A stretch of 64,000 nt of DNA from Salipiger thiooxidans (GCF_900102075.1 NZ_FNAV01000003.1:218790-282789); one strand, 5' to 3'. Positions 45,752-54,304 are shown, numbered from the stretch's first letter. The notes: generated by a model not told the origin, from the sequence alone. Program-made: numbers and translations.

Positions 45752-45779
45752 GCCCGCTCGCGTCGGGGCGCGAGCGGGC
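45752..45779. terminator. GC-rich hairpin between nadE and the zincin gene
   Basis: GCCCGCTCGCG and CGCGAGCGGGC form an 11-bp stem with a TCGGGG loop. Neither side has a T run, so it is a hairpin that may block or stabilise rather than a typical terminator. It ends 2 bp before the zincin gene stop on the minus strand. Confidence 0.45.
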
Positions 45780-45781
45780 TG

Positions 45782-46171
45782 CTATTCCCACCACCTGTCG
45801 ATGGTGGCGATGTCGTCGTCGGACCAGCCGAAGTGGTGGGCGAACTCGTGGACCGTGACGTGGATCACCAGGTCCTCGAGCTCGATGTCGCCGCGGTCGC
45901 GCCATTCGGCGAGGATCGGCTGGCGGAACAGCCAGACCCGGTCGGGCCAGGGCGAGGGGTCGCTGAACGACCGTTCCGTCATCGGGATGCCCTCGTAAAG
46001 CCCGGTGAGCTCGAGCGGATCCTTGATCTCCATCTCGCGGAGCACGTCCTCGGGCGGCCACTCCTCGACCTGCAGCAGCACCTCTGCGGCGGACTTCCGG
46101 AAGGGCTCGGGGAAGGTCTCGACGGCGCGGTGGGCCATGGCTTCGAAGGCGGAGAGATCGGGGGTGCTCAT
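45782..46171 (-). CDS. Minimal zincin metallopeptidase family protein
   Basis: A 129-residue protein with a zinc-binding HEFAHHFG (HExxH plus a following His) near residue 107, in the ITVHEFAHHFGWSDDDI-like context of the minimal zincin family. An acidic N-terminal part precedes it. No signal peptide is seen, so it should be cytoplasmic. The family is widely conserved but no substrate is known. Divergent from the 2OG-oxygenase gene. Confidence 0.82.
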   Translation of the reverse strand: MSTPDLSAFEAMAHRAVETFPEPFRKSAAEVLLQVEEWPPEDVLREMEIKDPLELTGLYEGIPMTERSFSDPSPWPDRVWLFRQPILAEWRDRGDIELEDLVIHVTVHEFAHHFGWSDDDIATIDRWWE

Positions 46172-46296
46172 GGCTCTGATATGGCCGCTGGGCGACGCGA
46201 GGAAAAGGTCGTTTTCCGCCCGGTGGGTCGCAATCCGGCCAGAAGCCCGGGGCGATGCGGGTAAGGGACGGCGATCCTCTTCTTGCGAGTCCCTCC

Positions 46297-46848
46297 ATGC
46301 TCACCGTCCACAAGATACCCGCCGCCTTCGCCGAGGCGGAATGCGACCGCATCATCGACATTGCCCGCGCCGCGGGCAGCGCCGACGCGCGGCTCGTCGG
46401 CAACACCCGCGACCACAACCTGCGCCGCGCCGAGCTGGTCTGGCTCGACGACGTGGAGGGGACGGAATGGGTGATGGACCGGATCGTCGACGTGGTGCGG
46501 CAAGCCAACCGCGAGGCCTTTGGCTTCGATCTCGACGCCTTCGACGAGAGCCCGCAGGTCGCCCGCTACGGCGCTGAGCGCGAGGGCCATTTCGGCTGGC
46601 ATTCCGACATCGGCGACGGCCGGCTCGCGGCGCGGCGTAAGCTGACCATGGTGGTGCAGCTCACCTGCCCCGGGCGCTACCGCGGCGGGACGCTCGAGAT
46701 CATGCCCTCGGCGCACAGCCTCGAGGCGGCACCGGAGCGCGGCACGGCGACGCTGTTCCCGTCCTTCCTGCTGCACCGGGTGACACCGGTGAGCCAGGGC
46801 GAGAGGCATTCTTTGACGATCTGGGCGCACGGTCCCGCCTTCCGGTGA
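46297..46848 (+). CDS. 2OG-Fe(II) oxygenase family protein
   Basis: 183-residue jelly-roll dioxygenase of the PKHD/P4Hc type. The iron ligands are in HFGWHSDIGDG (His near 107, Asp near 109) and the third His in SFLLHRVTPVSQGERHSLTIW, where Arg in the same block would bind the 2-oxoglutarate carboxylate. The ATG at 46297 is the first credible start. Its product might hydroxylate a protein or small molecule; the substrate is unknown. A composite intergenic element at 46892-46990 follows. Confidence 0.82.
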   Translation: MLTVHKIPAAFAEAECDRIIDIARAAGSADARLVGNTRDHNLRRAELVWLDDVEGTEWVMDRIVDVVRQANREAFGFDLDAFDESPQVARYGAEREGHFGWHSDIGDGRLAARRKLTMVVQLTCPGRYRGGTLEIMPSAHSLEAAPERGTATLFPSFLLHRVTPVSQGERHSLTIWAHGPAFR

Positions 46849-46891
46849 ACGGTGTGTGAGGGGGCGTTCTGCGGTGGTGGACAGGGGAAGA

Positions 46892-46990
46892 GGGGGCGCT
46901 GCCCCCGTCCGCTGACGCGGCCTCCCCCGGAGTTTACCGGGCAAGATGAAGGGGCGGGCCGCGCGTCTGTCCCGGGGGATGCGCGCGGCC
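46892..46990 (+). repeat. Composite intergenic element, copy 1 (hairpin-core-hairpin)
   Basis: A GGGGGC/GCCCCC hairpin (46892-46906), a core CCCCGGAGTTTA...GGGCAAGATGAAG (46925-46951), then a GGCCGCGC/GCGCGGCC hairpin (46957-46964 with 46983-46990). It fills the gap between convergent genes and matches copies at 55920-56005 and 58901-58983. Of the three copies it is closest to that at 58901-58983. Confidence 0.6.
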
Positions 46991-46997
46991 TCTGTCG

Positions 46998-47918
46998 TCA
47001 GAGCATCAGCTGGTAGCTGTGCGGCACGTAGTGGAAGCCCTGATCGCGGGTCTCGACGTAGCCGAGCGCCGGGAACGGCATGTGGTAGCCGATGAAGGGC
47101 GTCTTGTCGGCGGCGAGCATGTCGAGGAGCTTGCGGCGGGATTGCGCGGCCTGCGCCTTGTCGGTGTCGAAGGACACTTCCCAGTCCGGATGGGCCAGCG
47201 ACCAGACGTAGTGGTTGGCCAGATCGGCGATCAGCACCAGCTGCTTGCCGCTGCTTTCCAGCATGTAGCTCATGTGGCCCGGGGTGTGGCCGGGGGTCAT
47301 CATCGCGGTGACGCCCGAGGCGACGCTGTCCCCGTCGGCGATGAATTCGAAGCGGTCGGCCAGTGGCTGGATCTTGCCGGTGAAGGTCTCGCCCCCGGCG
47401 CCGGACCAGTGGTCGTATTCCACATGCCCGGTGACATGCTGGGCGTTGGCGAAGGTCGGGCCGCCGCCGCCGGTGAGGCCGCCGACGTGGTCGCCGTGCA
47501 TGTGGGTGATGACCACGTGGGTGACCTCGTCGCTGCCGTAGCCCGCGGCCTCGACCGCCGCGACGATGCCGTCGGGGTTGAGGCCGGTGTCGAAGAGGAT
47601 GAGCTCGGCACCGGTGTTGACCAGCGTCGGTGTGAAGAAGAACTGCGCCTTGTCGGTCGGGATGTTGGCCGCTTCGGAGACTGCGGCGAATTCCTCGTCG
47701 CTGGCATTCAGGCCGAAGATCTTGTGCGGCTCCTCACGGGTCGCGGTGCCGGCCATCAGCGCGGTGATCTCGAAGTCGCCGAGCGTCACACGGTTGACCT
47801 TGGGCACTTGCGCGCCCTTCTGCGCGACCTGGGCGCCTGCCCGGCCCGCCGCGGCCATCAGCGGCAGCGCCGCCGCGCCGCCCAGGATGCCGCGTCTCGA
47901 AATGTTGGGTTGCATCAT
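46998..47918 (-). CDS. Tat-exported metallo-beta-lactamase-fold hydrolase
   Basis: A twin-arginine signal (SRRGILGG near residue 7) is followed by a hydrophobic h-region and AGRAGA. The MBL-fold zinc motif HMHGDHVGG is near residue 140, and GHTPGHMSYML near 211 supplies another His. Length 306. The family includes N-acyl homoserine lactonases and other hydrolases; the motif set alone does not identify the substrate, and quorum quenching is only one possibility. It is divergent from the FIST-like pair and converges on the 2OG-oxygenase with the composite element between. Confidence 0.82.
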   Translation of the reverse strand: MMQPNISRRGILGGAAALPLMAAAGRAGAQVAQKGAQVPKVNRVTLGDFEITALMAGTATREEPHKIFGLNASDEEFAAVSEAANIPTDKAQFFFTPTLVNTGAELILFDTGLNPDGIVAAVEAAGYGSDEVTHVVITHMHGDHVGGLTGGGGPTFANAQHVTGHVEYDHWSGAGGETFTGKIQPLADRFEFIADGDSVASGVTAMMTPGHTPGHMSYMLESSGKQLVLIADLANHYVWSLAHPDWEVSFDTDKAQAAQSRRKLLDMLAADKTPFIGYHMPFPALGYVETRDQGFHYVPHSYQLML

Positions 47919-48065
47919 GGTCGTGTTCCCTCTCGTTGCCGGCCATGCCGATGGCGGGGACTCTAGCGCGAAAGCGTGTCCCTGCCAGAAATGCGCGCTG
48001 CCCTTTGCGCGAGATTAACGAGTCATCGGGTACCCAGCCTCACCCCTTGAGTGAGGAGCCCTGAG

Positions 48066-48275
48066 ATGATTCCCGATGCGTCGAACCCCTGCTGGCAGCG
48101 CGTGCTCATGACCGAGAAAGAGCTGGCCGGGGCCGTGCTTGCCACAAAACTCCTCGTGACCCGCCTGCGGCGCGAGGTGAAGCAGCGTCCGGCCGCGCTC
48201 AACAGCAAGATCGCGGAACTGCGTACCTATTTCGAAAAGAACTCCTTCGCGGTGAAGGACATCGCACTCTTCTGA
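48066..48275 (+). CDS. Small hypothetical protein, partner of the FIST-like gene (69 aa)
   Basis: A 69-residue protein with one cysteine, a long predicted helix (about residues 14-60, KELAGAVLATKLLVTRLRREV) and no membrane or signal sequence. GAGGAG stands at 48053-48058, 7 bp before the ATG at 48066, so it is likely translated. It ends 12 bp before the FIST-like gene in the same direction, so the two are almost certainly an operon. I recognise no family. Confidence 0.68.
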   Translation: MIPDASNPCWQRVLMTEKELAGAVLATKLLVTRLRREVKQRPAALNSKIAELRTYFEKNSFAVKDIALF

Positions 48276-48287
48276 GAGGTCAGACCC

Positions 48288-49286
48288 ATGAAAAACGCAA
48301 TGATGTCCGTTGCCGAGGCGCGTGCCCGGATCGAGGCCGGGGCAGTGCTGGTGATCGCCGGCTCCGAGGAGGCGCTGTCGTCCCTGCCCAAGGGGCGCTG
48401 GATCGGCGGCACCTCGGTCTATTTCGTGACCGAGACCGGCGGCCGCACGGACCGCGAGAACCTCTTCGTGACCGAGATCGAAGCCGCCGAGGACGCGCGG
48501 CCGGTGCTCTACCGGGGCGAGGACCTGCCGAGCCTGACCATGGGGCGCTACGAAAACGGTCTGTCGATCATCCTGATCCCGGCCTTCAGCAAGGCGCACG
48601 AGGCGTTCGCGATCCGCGGCGCCGAGTTTCCGGGCCTCTTCGACCAGCCGCTGATGGGCTGGATCACCGGCATTCACCTCGACGATCTCGGCGAGGTGAC
48701 GCCCAAGGTCTTCGACGGCGCCAGGGGCGAGATGCACGAGGACGGCGCGATGCTGTTGCACGTGAAACTTCCCGCGGGAGAGGTCGCGGATCTCGACATC
48801 CTCAACCTCTTCGAGCCCGACATGTCCGCGGACGAGATCAGCTTCGGCGAGACCGGCTTCGGGGCGAAGACCGCCATGGTCAACGGGCAGGAGGTCGATT
48901 TCGCCGCCTATCTCGTCGAGAAGGGCATCGACACACGCTGCCCGCTGGTGGCAAATTTCGCGGGCGCGATGGTCAACGTCTCGTTCCAGGCGGTGGATCC
49001 GGCGGCGGGTGTGAGCTTCTATGCCCCGGTGATCGAGGGCATGACCTATCACATTGCCAGTACGCCCGGCGACTATGCCTCGGAGTTCGCGGCGCGGGCG
49101 CAGGGGGACGGGACGCGGGAGCTGTCGTGCAACTGCATCCTCAACTACCTCTATGGCGAGCTGGAATCGAAGACGACCGGGGGATTCACCGGCCCCGCGA
49201 CCTTTGGCGAGATCGCCTACATGCTGCTGAACCAGACCATGGTGCGGGTGAACCTGCGGGCTGCCGAGGCAGCGCAGGTCGCCTGA
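48288..49286 (+). CDS. FIST-like sensor or signalling protein of unknown function (332 aa)
   Basis: A soluble 332-residue protein with no signal peptide or membrane helix. The C-terminus carries SCNCILNYLYGELE near 282 and GPATFGEIAYMLLNQTMVRV near 301-320, which recalls the closing GEIA...NQT pattern of FIST-domain proteins (F-box and intracellular signal transduction, predicted small-ligand sensors). The N-terminal half has a GGTSVYFVTETGG loop near 40. The similarity is motif-level and not a proof; the protein may belong to a separate uncharacterised family. It is preceded by a 69-residue partner gene and followed by a terminator. Confidence 0.6.
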   Translation: MKNAMMSVAEARARIEAGAVLVIAGSEEALSSLPKGRWIGGTSVYFVTETGGRTDRENLFVTEIEAAEDARPVLYRGEDLPSLTMGRYENGLSIILIPAFSKAHEAFAIRGAEFPGLFDQPLMGWITGIHLDDLGEVTPKVFDGARGEMHEDGAMLLHVKLPAGEVADLDILNLFEPDMSADEISFGETGFGAKTAMVNGQEVDFAAYLVEKGIDTRCPLVANFAGAMVNVSFQAVDPAAGVSFYAPVIEGMTYHIASTPGDYASEFAARAQGDGTRELSCNCILNYLYGELESKTTGGFTGPATFGEIAYMLLNQTMVRVNLRAAEAAQVA

Positions 49287-49290
49287 GCTT

Positions 49291-49320
49291 GTGGCCCGCG
49301 TGCCTTGCGCGGGCCACTTT
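49291..49320. terminator. Terminator between the FIST-like and PfkB-family genes
   Basis: GTGGCCCGCG and CGCGGGCCAC form a 10-bp stem with a TGCCTTG loop, followed by TTT. It is between convergent genes. Confidence 0.75.
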
Positions 49321-49338
49321 CCGGATGAAAGCCCGTCG

Positions 49339-50289
49339 TCAGTCGATCTCGCTGGCGCCGCATTGCGGCAGCAGCTCGGCGATCATCTGGTGCCGGCAGA
49401 GCTGGGTTCCGGGCGTGGTGACCGTTGCGCTCGCGGCGGCGGCGCCGAGCGCCAGCGCATCCGGCGCGCCGATGCCTGTGGCCAGCCCGTAGGCGAAAGC
49501 GCCGACGAAGCTGTCGCCCGCGCCGACGGCCGACACCACCGAGACCTTGGCGGCGCTCACCTGCGTGAGCCCGTCGGGCCCGGCCATCACCGAGCCGTCC
49601 GCCCCTCGGGCGAGGATCACCCGTTTCGCCGCGCCCCGTGCCACCAGCTCGGCGGCGAATTCGGCGGATTCGCGGCGCGTCACCAGCGGGCGGCCCGCCA
49701 GTTGCTCGGCCTCCTCGCTGTCCATGCGCAGCACGGCGGGCGCCGGGTCAGTGCCCGCGGCGAGGTATTCCAGCGCCGCGCCCGAGGTGTCGACGATCAC
49801 CTCCGCCTCCTGCGGCAGCAGCACCCGGCAGAGCTCGGTCGCGTAGTGCACCGAGACACCCGGCGGCTGGCTGCCGCTCAGCACCACGATGCCGCCCTTG
49901 GGCACCGACGAGGCGATGGCCTGCAGCGACTCGGCCACGTCCTCTTCCGACCATTGCGGGCCGGGCAGGACGAAGCGGTACTGCGCGCCGGTTTCCCGGT
50001 CGTGCACGGCAAAACTCTCGCGGGTTTCGTCCGGCGCCTTCATCCGCACCAGCGGGATGCCGAGCTCGGAGAGCGTCGCCTCGAGCCGCATGCCGCTGGG
50101 TCCGGCAAGGGCGACGAAGGCACGCGCATGTGCCCCCATCTCGGCCGCCACGCGGGCGACGTTGATCCCGCCGCCGCCGGGATCGACGACGATGGGATCG
50201 CAGCGCAGCTTGGGGCCCGCGATGACCCGGTCGGTCGTCGTCGAGATGTCCAGAGCAGGGTTGAGCGTGACCGTCAGAATATCCTTCAT
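49339..50289 (-). CDS. PfkB-family hexose/phosphofructokinase
   Basis: 316-residue PfkB-type sugar kinase. VTLNPALDISTTTD opens the protein, the GGGGINVARVAAEMG motif near 36 binds the sugar phosphate, and GAGDSFVGAFAYGLATG near 248 is the catalytic-Asp and anion-hole motif. This combination is that of 1-phosphofructokinase, 6-phosphofructokinase 2 and tagatose-6-phosphate kinase; I cannot pick one. The ATG at 50289 is preferred over upstream ATGs that lack homology. No sugar transporter is adjacent. Divergent from gltX. Confidence 0.88.
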   Translation of the reverse strand: MKDILTVTLNPALDISTTTDRVIAGPKLRCDPIVVDPGGGGINVARVAAEMGAHARAFVALAGPSGMRLEATLSELGIPLVRMKAPDETRESFAVHDRETGAQYRFVLPGPQWSEEDVAESLQAIASSVPKGGIVVLSGSQPPGVSVHYATELCRVLLPQEAEVIVDTSGAALEYLAAGTDPAPAVLRMDSEEAEQLAGRPLVTRRESAEFAAELVARGAAKRVILARGADGSVMAGPDGLTQVSAAKVSVVSAVGAGDSFVGAFAYGLATGIGAPDALALGAAAASATVTTPGTQLCRHQMIAELLPQCGASEID

Positions 50290-50390
50290 GGGTTGCACCA
50301 TGTCAGGCGCCGGGGGCTTCGCCAAGAGCCGCGAACTGGACAAATGACCGCGCTTGTGGGAAGTGCCCTCCGCGTAAGCAGGAGCCTCCC

Positions 50391-51728
50391 ATGACCGTCA
50401 CCCGTTTTGCCCCTTCGCCCACCGGCCACATCCACGTGGGCAACCTTCGCACGGCACTGTTCAACTACCTGATCGCCCGCAAGTCCGGCGGTACCTTCAT
50501 TCTGCGCATCGACGACACCGATCCCGAGCGCAGCAAGGAAGAGTATGTCGACGGCATCAAGCGCGATCTGGAGTGGCTGGGCCTGACGTGGGACAGGACG
50601 GAGCGACAGAGCCTGCGGCTGGACCGCTACCACGAGGCCGCCGACAAGCTGCGCGCCATCGGTCGCTTCTACGAGGCCTTCGAGACCCCGACCGAGCTTG
50701 ATCTCAAGCGCAAGAAGCAGCTGAACATGGGCAAGCCCCCGGTCTATGACCGCGCAGCGCTTGCACTTTCCGACGCCGAGAGGGACGCGCTGCGTGCCGA
50801 GCGCGGCAACGGCGTGTGGCGCTTCAAGCTCGACCAGCAGCGTATCGACTGGGAGGACGGCATCCTCGGCCCGATCTCGATCGACGCGGCGTCGGTGTCG
50901 GACCCGGTGCTGATCCGCGGCGACGGCCAGATCCTCTACACCCTCGCGTCGGTGGTCGACGACATCGAGATGGGCGTCACCAACGTGGTGCGCGGCTCGG
51001 ACCACGTCACCAACACCGCGACGCAGATCCAGATCATCGAGGCGCTGGGCGGCACCCCGCCGGGCTTCGGTCACCACTCGCTGCTGACCGGCCCGCAGGG
51101 CGAATCGCTGTCGAAGCGACTCGGCGTTCTGTCGATCCGCGACCTGCGCGAGGCAGGCGTCGAACCCGAGGCGCTGCTGTCGCTGATGGCCCGTCTCGGC
51201 TCGAGCCAGCCGGTCGAGCTGCGCATGTCGCTCGAGGAGATCGCCGACGGTTTCGAGCTGAGCCAGTTCGGCGCGGCGCCCACCAAGTTCGACGAGAACG
51301 ACCTCTACCCGCTCACCGCGCGCAAGCTGCATGGCCTGCCGCTCGAGGCAGTGGCGGACGAGATCGAAGCGCTGGGCGTGCCCGCCGACAAGGCCGAGCT
51401 GTTCTGGACCGTGACGCGAGAGAACATCCAGACCCGCAAGGAGCTGGCCAAGTGGTGGGCGCTGTTCCGCGACGGCGCCGAGCCGCTGGTGGCGGACGAG
51501 GACAAGGCGTTCATCGCCGAGGCCATGGCGATGCTCCCCGAGGGCCCGTTCACCCAGGAGACCTGGGGCGAATGGACCAAGGCGGTGAAGGAAAAGACCG
51601 GCCGCAAGGGCAAGGGTCTCTTCATGCCGCTGCGCAAGGCGCTCACCGGTCTGGAGCGCGGCCCCGAGATGGCCGACGTGATGCCGCTTCTGCAGCAGAT
51701 CCCGGCGCGCAAGCTCGCCGAGGGCTGA
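50391..51728 (+). CDS. gltX: Glutamyl-tRNA synthetase
   Basis: Charges tRNA-Glu. The HIGH-type signature is PSPTGHIHVGNLRTAL (residues about 6-21), the FILRIDDTDPERS segment follows, and the KMSKS loop is ESLSKRLGVLSI near 238. A helical anticodon-binding domain completes 445 residues. Roseobacters often have two GltX-type enzymes; whether this is the only one cannot be seen here. Divergent from the PfkB gene, with a 101-bp gap. A hairpin (51754-51761 with 51772-51779) follows and overlaps the end of the next gene. Confidence 0.95.
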   Translation: MTVTRFAPSPTGHIHVGNLRTALFNYLIARKSGGTFILRIDDTDPERSKEEYVDGIKRDLEWLGLTWDRTERQSLRLDRYHEAADKLRAIGRFYEAFETPTELDLKRKKQLNMGKPPVYDRAALALSDAERDALRAERGNGVWRFKLDQQRIDWEDGILGPISIDAASVSDPVLIRGDGQILYTLASVVDDIEMGVTNVVRGSDHVTNTATQIQIIEALGGTPPGFGHHSLLTGPQGESLSKRLGVLSIRDLREAGVEPEALLSLMARLGSSQPVELRMSLEEIADGFELSQFGAAPTKFDENDLYPLTARKLHGLPLEAVADEIEALGVPADKAELFWTVTRENIQTRKELAKWWALFRDGAEPLVADEDKAFIAEAMAMLPEGPFTQETWGEWTKAVKEKTGRKGKGLFMPLRKALTGLERGPEMADVMPLLQQIPARKLAEG

Positions 51729-51749
51729 GCCCGGGCTGTCTCAAAGATC

Positions 51750-52979
51750 TCATGACCGCCGTGCAAGATCGCGGCGGTCGTCACTGATCTCGAGCGCGTG
51801 TTTGGCGTGACGCAGCGCGTAGCCGCGCATGGAGCGCGCCGCTGAGGCCAGCTCGTCCCACTCGGACTGTTCGAGCTGCGCAAGTTCCGACACCGCGACC
51901 CCAACGACCTCGGGATGGCCGGCCCCGGCGCGGATCAGCGCGGCGAAACCGTCCTCGATCAGGTCGCCGGCCCTCAGGACGGGCACCTCGATGCGCGGGA
52001 ATTCCGCCGGGATGCTGCGGGTGGGGTCGGCCTCGGACAGGATCCGGCTCAGCCGGTGCAGCACGTCGATGGCGGTGCCCGGGTCGTTGATCCCCGGCGA
52101 CAGCGCCCGCACCGCGATCTCGTTCAGCACCACGATCCCGAAGCGCGCGTCCTGCTCGTTGGTGCGGATCTCGCCCAGGGTGAAGGTCTTGGCCAGCGCT
52201 GCCATGTCTTCGATCTCGCCCAGCACCCAGCCGAGCGGCGTGCCCTTGAGCACGTGTTCCCCCGGCGCACGGGCGAGGGTGATCGAGGCGCCGGTCTTCG
52301 CCAGCGCGTCGCTCAGCGCATTCATGTCGATGAATTGCAGATAGCCGCCGGAGGGCGCGGGCAGGGCCGTCGCACCCGAGGGGATCTCGGCGTCGGGGCT
52401 CAGGGGCACGCCCCCGAGCGCGGGCTGGGAGAGGATGCGGCGCAGCGGCTCGCGGGCGCGTTCCTCGACCTTGCTCAGGGTGTCGTCCATGCTGCCGAGG
52501 CTGCTCAGGTGGTCGATCCAGCGCAGGATCGCCAGCACGATGGCCGCGATGGCAAGGATGGTGAAGAAGAACACCACGACGGCGGCGGATTCCGAGTAGA
52601 ACCCGGCGCGGAACATCACGATGGCGGTGAGCGAGAACAGGAAGGCGCCGGTGAAGGTCGCGAGCACGGTCTGCGTCGTGGTGTCCGACAGGTGCAGCCG
52701 GTAGGCGCGCGGCGTGGCCTGGCTCGCGGCGGTCTGGAACGCCTGCACCATGACCGAAAGCGAGAAGGTCGTGACCGTGAGCATGGTCGTGGCGAGGATG
52801 TTGAGCAGCGGCATCACCGCGTCGCTGCCGAAACGGTCCTGCCACTCCTCGGGGATGAGCGGATCGAAGAGCGGCGCCAGCGAGGCGGTGGCCAGCGCGA
52901 CCAGCGCGCCGAACAGCACCCGCGCGGCAAGGTTGCGCGCCACGCGCCGCACCATGAGCAACGGTTTCGAACGCTTCAT
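51750..52979 (-). CDS. DUF2254 membrane protein
   Basis: 409-residue predicted inner-membrane protein of the DUF2254 family, with four hydrophobic segments (about 14-36, 55-77, 105-125, 133-153) followed by a cytosolic part (about 160-409). The LATTMLTVTTFSLSVMVQAFQTAA segment near 62 and GINDPGTAIDVLHRL near 298 are typical. No function is established. Its start overlaps the gamma-glutamylcyclotransferase-like stop by 4 bp, so the two are coupled. Confidence 0.82.
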   Translation of the reverse strand: MKRSKPLLMVRRVARNLAARVLFGALVALATASLAPLFDPLIPEEWQDRFGSDAVMPLLNILATTMLTVTTFSLSVMVQAFQTAASQATPRAYRLHLSDTTTQTVLATFTGAFLFSLTAIVMFRAGFYSESAAVVVFFFTILAIAAIVLAILRWIDHLSSLGSMDDTLSKVEERAREPLRRILSQPALGGVPLSPDAEIPSGATALPAPSGGYLQFIDMNALSDALAKTGASITLARAPGEHVLKGTPLGWVLGEIEDMAALAKTFTLGEIRTNEQDARFGIVVLNEIAVRALSPGINDPGTAIDVLHRLSRILSEADPTRSIPAEFPRIEVPVLRAGDLIEDGFAALIRAGAGHPEVVGVAVSELAQLEQSEWDELASAARSMRGYALRHAKHALEISDDRRDLARRS

Positions 52980-53542
52980 CGGTGGATCCTTCTGCTGCCG
53001 AGCGCGTCGAGGTGCCGGTCCACGAAGCCACGCTCGTCGTCGGTCAGGCGCTGGGCCCGCGGGTAGATCGGCGCGGCGCGGTCGTCGAGCACCGGCGCCT
53101 CCCAGCCCGTGGTCGTGGCGAAGAATCGCTCCGCGCCTTCCGGGCCATACTCCGCCAGATAGCCCTGGATCACCACGTCGATGTAGCTCAGCAGCACCGG
53201 ATGGTCATCGTCGGGCGCGTGCAGCCGCTCGGGCGCGATGGCATAGATTGCAAGCTGCGCCACGTCCGGGGCCGCGTGGGTGACGCAGGCGGCGGCGTCG
53301 AGCCGCTGATAGGCGTGCTCGCGCAGGTCGAGCGCCGCCCAGCCGTCTTCGGGAACGGGCGCGATCAGCCCCTCGATCTCGCAGTCCGGGTCGCGAATCG
53401 CCGTGAGGTAGGCAAGCTCGCGATCAGGGGTGACCCGCCACGCGCGACGCCAACCGCGGGCGGTTGCGCCGTGTGCCGGGGTGAAACCGTGGGTAAACCG
53501 GTTCACCAGGGAGCCGTAACCAAAGAAGAATGCGTTACTCAA
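52976..53542 (-). CDS. Gamma-glutamylcyclotransferase-like protein
   Basis: 188 residues of the GGCT-like (BtrG/AIG2) fold. FFGYGSLVNR (residues 5-14) is the substrate-binding start loop. The expected catalytic Glu is not obvious and could be in the DCEIEGLIAP stretch near 54, so enzymatic activity is probable rather than certain. It leads the DUF2254 gene with a 4-bp overlap and is divergent from the Rrf2-type regulator, with a 94-bp gap that contains two copies of TGATGTATGT. Confidence 0.75.
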   Translation of the reverse strand: MSNAFFFGYGSLVNRFTHGFTPAHGATARGWRRAWRVTPDRELAYLTAIRDPDCEIEGLIAPVPEDGWAALDLREHAYQRLDAAACVTHAAPDVAQLAIYAIAPERLHAPDDDHPVLLSYIDVVIQGYLAEYGPEGAERFFATTTGWEAPVLDDRAAPIYPRAQRLTDDERGFVDRHLDALGSRRIHR

Positions 53543-53563
53543 GCGTCGTTCCGTTCTCGCGAT

Positions 53564-53602
53564 TGATGTATGTCAAACCGTCTTTTCCCGGATGATGTAT
53601 GT
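53564..53602. promoter_or_regulatory. Direct repeats upstream of the Rrf2 regulator
   Basis: TGATGTATGT occurs at 53564-53573 and 53593-53602, 29 bp apart, between divergent genes and just before the Rrf2 gene. GATGTAT resembles the half-site of the NsrR group. The regulator may bind here to control itself and the divergent gene; this is an inference. Confidence 0.4.
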
Positions 53603-53636
53603 AATCCGGCGACCTGAGGAAGCGAGGACCTGGGCC

Positions 53637-54116
53637 GTGCGCGTTACCAAGAGAACCAACATTGCCATCCGTGTGCTGATGCATTGCGCGGCCAACTCCG
53701 GCCGTCTGGTGACGAAAGCCGAGATCGCCAGGCGTTGCAACGCGTCCGAGAACCACCTTGCGCAGGTGATCAACCAGCTTGCGCAACTGGGCTACCTGCA
53801 CACCCAGCGCGGCCGCCATGGCGGTCTCGAGCTCGGGCGCCCGGCAGACCAGATCCGCATCGGCGATGTGTTCCGCGCGCTCGAGGCGCCGGTGCCTCTG
53901 GCGGAATGCTTCGCCGACGTGGACAACACCTGCCCGCTGACCAATGCCTGTCGCCTCAAGATTGCGCTGACCGATGCGGCCAGCGCCTTCTATGCGACGC
54001 TTGATCCGATCTCGCTCGATACGCTGGTCTGTGACAATGCCCCGCTGATGGACATTCTTGCACCGGCAGGGCAGTGCACCGGGGCTTTGCGCCAGCAGAA
54101 TCTTGCGGCTCAGTGA
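53637..54116 (+). CDS. Rrf2-family [Fe-S] transcriptional regulator (NsrR-like)
   Basis: 159-residue winged-helix regulator of the Rrf2 family. The N-terminus MRVTKRTNIAIRVLMHCAAN, the SENHLAQVINQLAQLGYLHTQRGRHGG recognition region and three C-terminal cysteines (ECFADVDNTC...ACRLK; C-x7-C-x5-C) match NsrR/RirA-type proteins that bind a cluster and sense NO or iron. The GTG at 53637 gives the family's usual start; longer in-frame starts are unlikely. The tandem glycine riboswitch begins 25 bp after its stop; any link to glycine control is not shown. Confidence 0.85.
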   Translation: MRVTKRTNIAIRVLMHCAANSGRLVTKAEIARRCNASENHLAQVINQLAQLGYLHTQRGRHGGLELGRPADQIRIGDVFRALEAPVPLAECFADVDNTCPLTNACRLKIALTDAASAFYATLDPISLDTLVCDNAPLMDILAPAGQCTGALRQQNLAAQ

Positions 54117-54131
54117 CAAACAGCGTAGCTT
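54103..54131 (+). promoter_or_regulatory. Candidate promoter for the glycine riboswitch transcript
   Basis: TTGCGG (54103-54108) and TAGCTT (54126-54131) at 17-bp spacing lie across the end of the regulator gene, and would start RNA near 54138, at the first aptamer. It is the only well-placed candidate; the match to consensus is modest. Confidence 0.4.
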
Positions 54132-54140
54132 GATCCGGAC

Positions 54141-54300
54141 CGCGAGGGGAGAACCGGCCCGTCCGGTGCCGAAGGAGCAACCGCCCCGGAAACTCTCAGG
54201 CCCATGGACCTTTGCGGACACAAGAACTCTGGAGAGTGGCGCGGCCCGTTCGTGCCCGCCGAAGGGATAACGATCTCAGGCTGACGGACAGAGGGGGCAT
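54141..54300 (+). promoter_or_regulatory. Tandem glycine riboswitch (two aptamers)
   Basis: Two consecutive aptamers: the first about 54141-54220 contains GGGGAGA, GCCGAAGGAGCAA and AAACTCTCAGGC...GGACC; the second about 54224-54300 contains ACTCTGGAGAG, GCCGAAGGGATAA, CTCAGGC and GGACAGAGGGGG. These are the conserved glycine-aptamer sequences in the usual order and spacing, ahead of gcvT. In known cases glycine binding turns on the cleavage operon. Confidence 0.93.
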
Positions 54301-54304
54301 TCAG

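Noticed and set aside
46998..47918. Naming the MBL-fold protein a quorum-quenching lactonase
   Set aside because: The HxHxDH motif is shared by many hydrolases and there is no autoinducer gene nearby, so only the fold is claimed.
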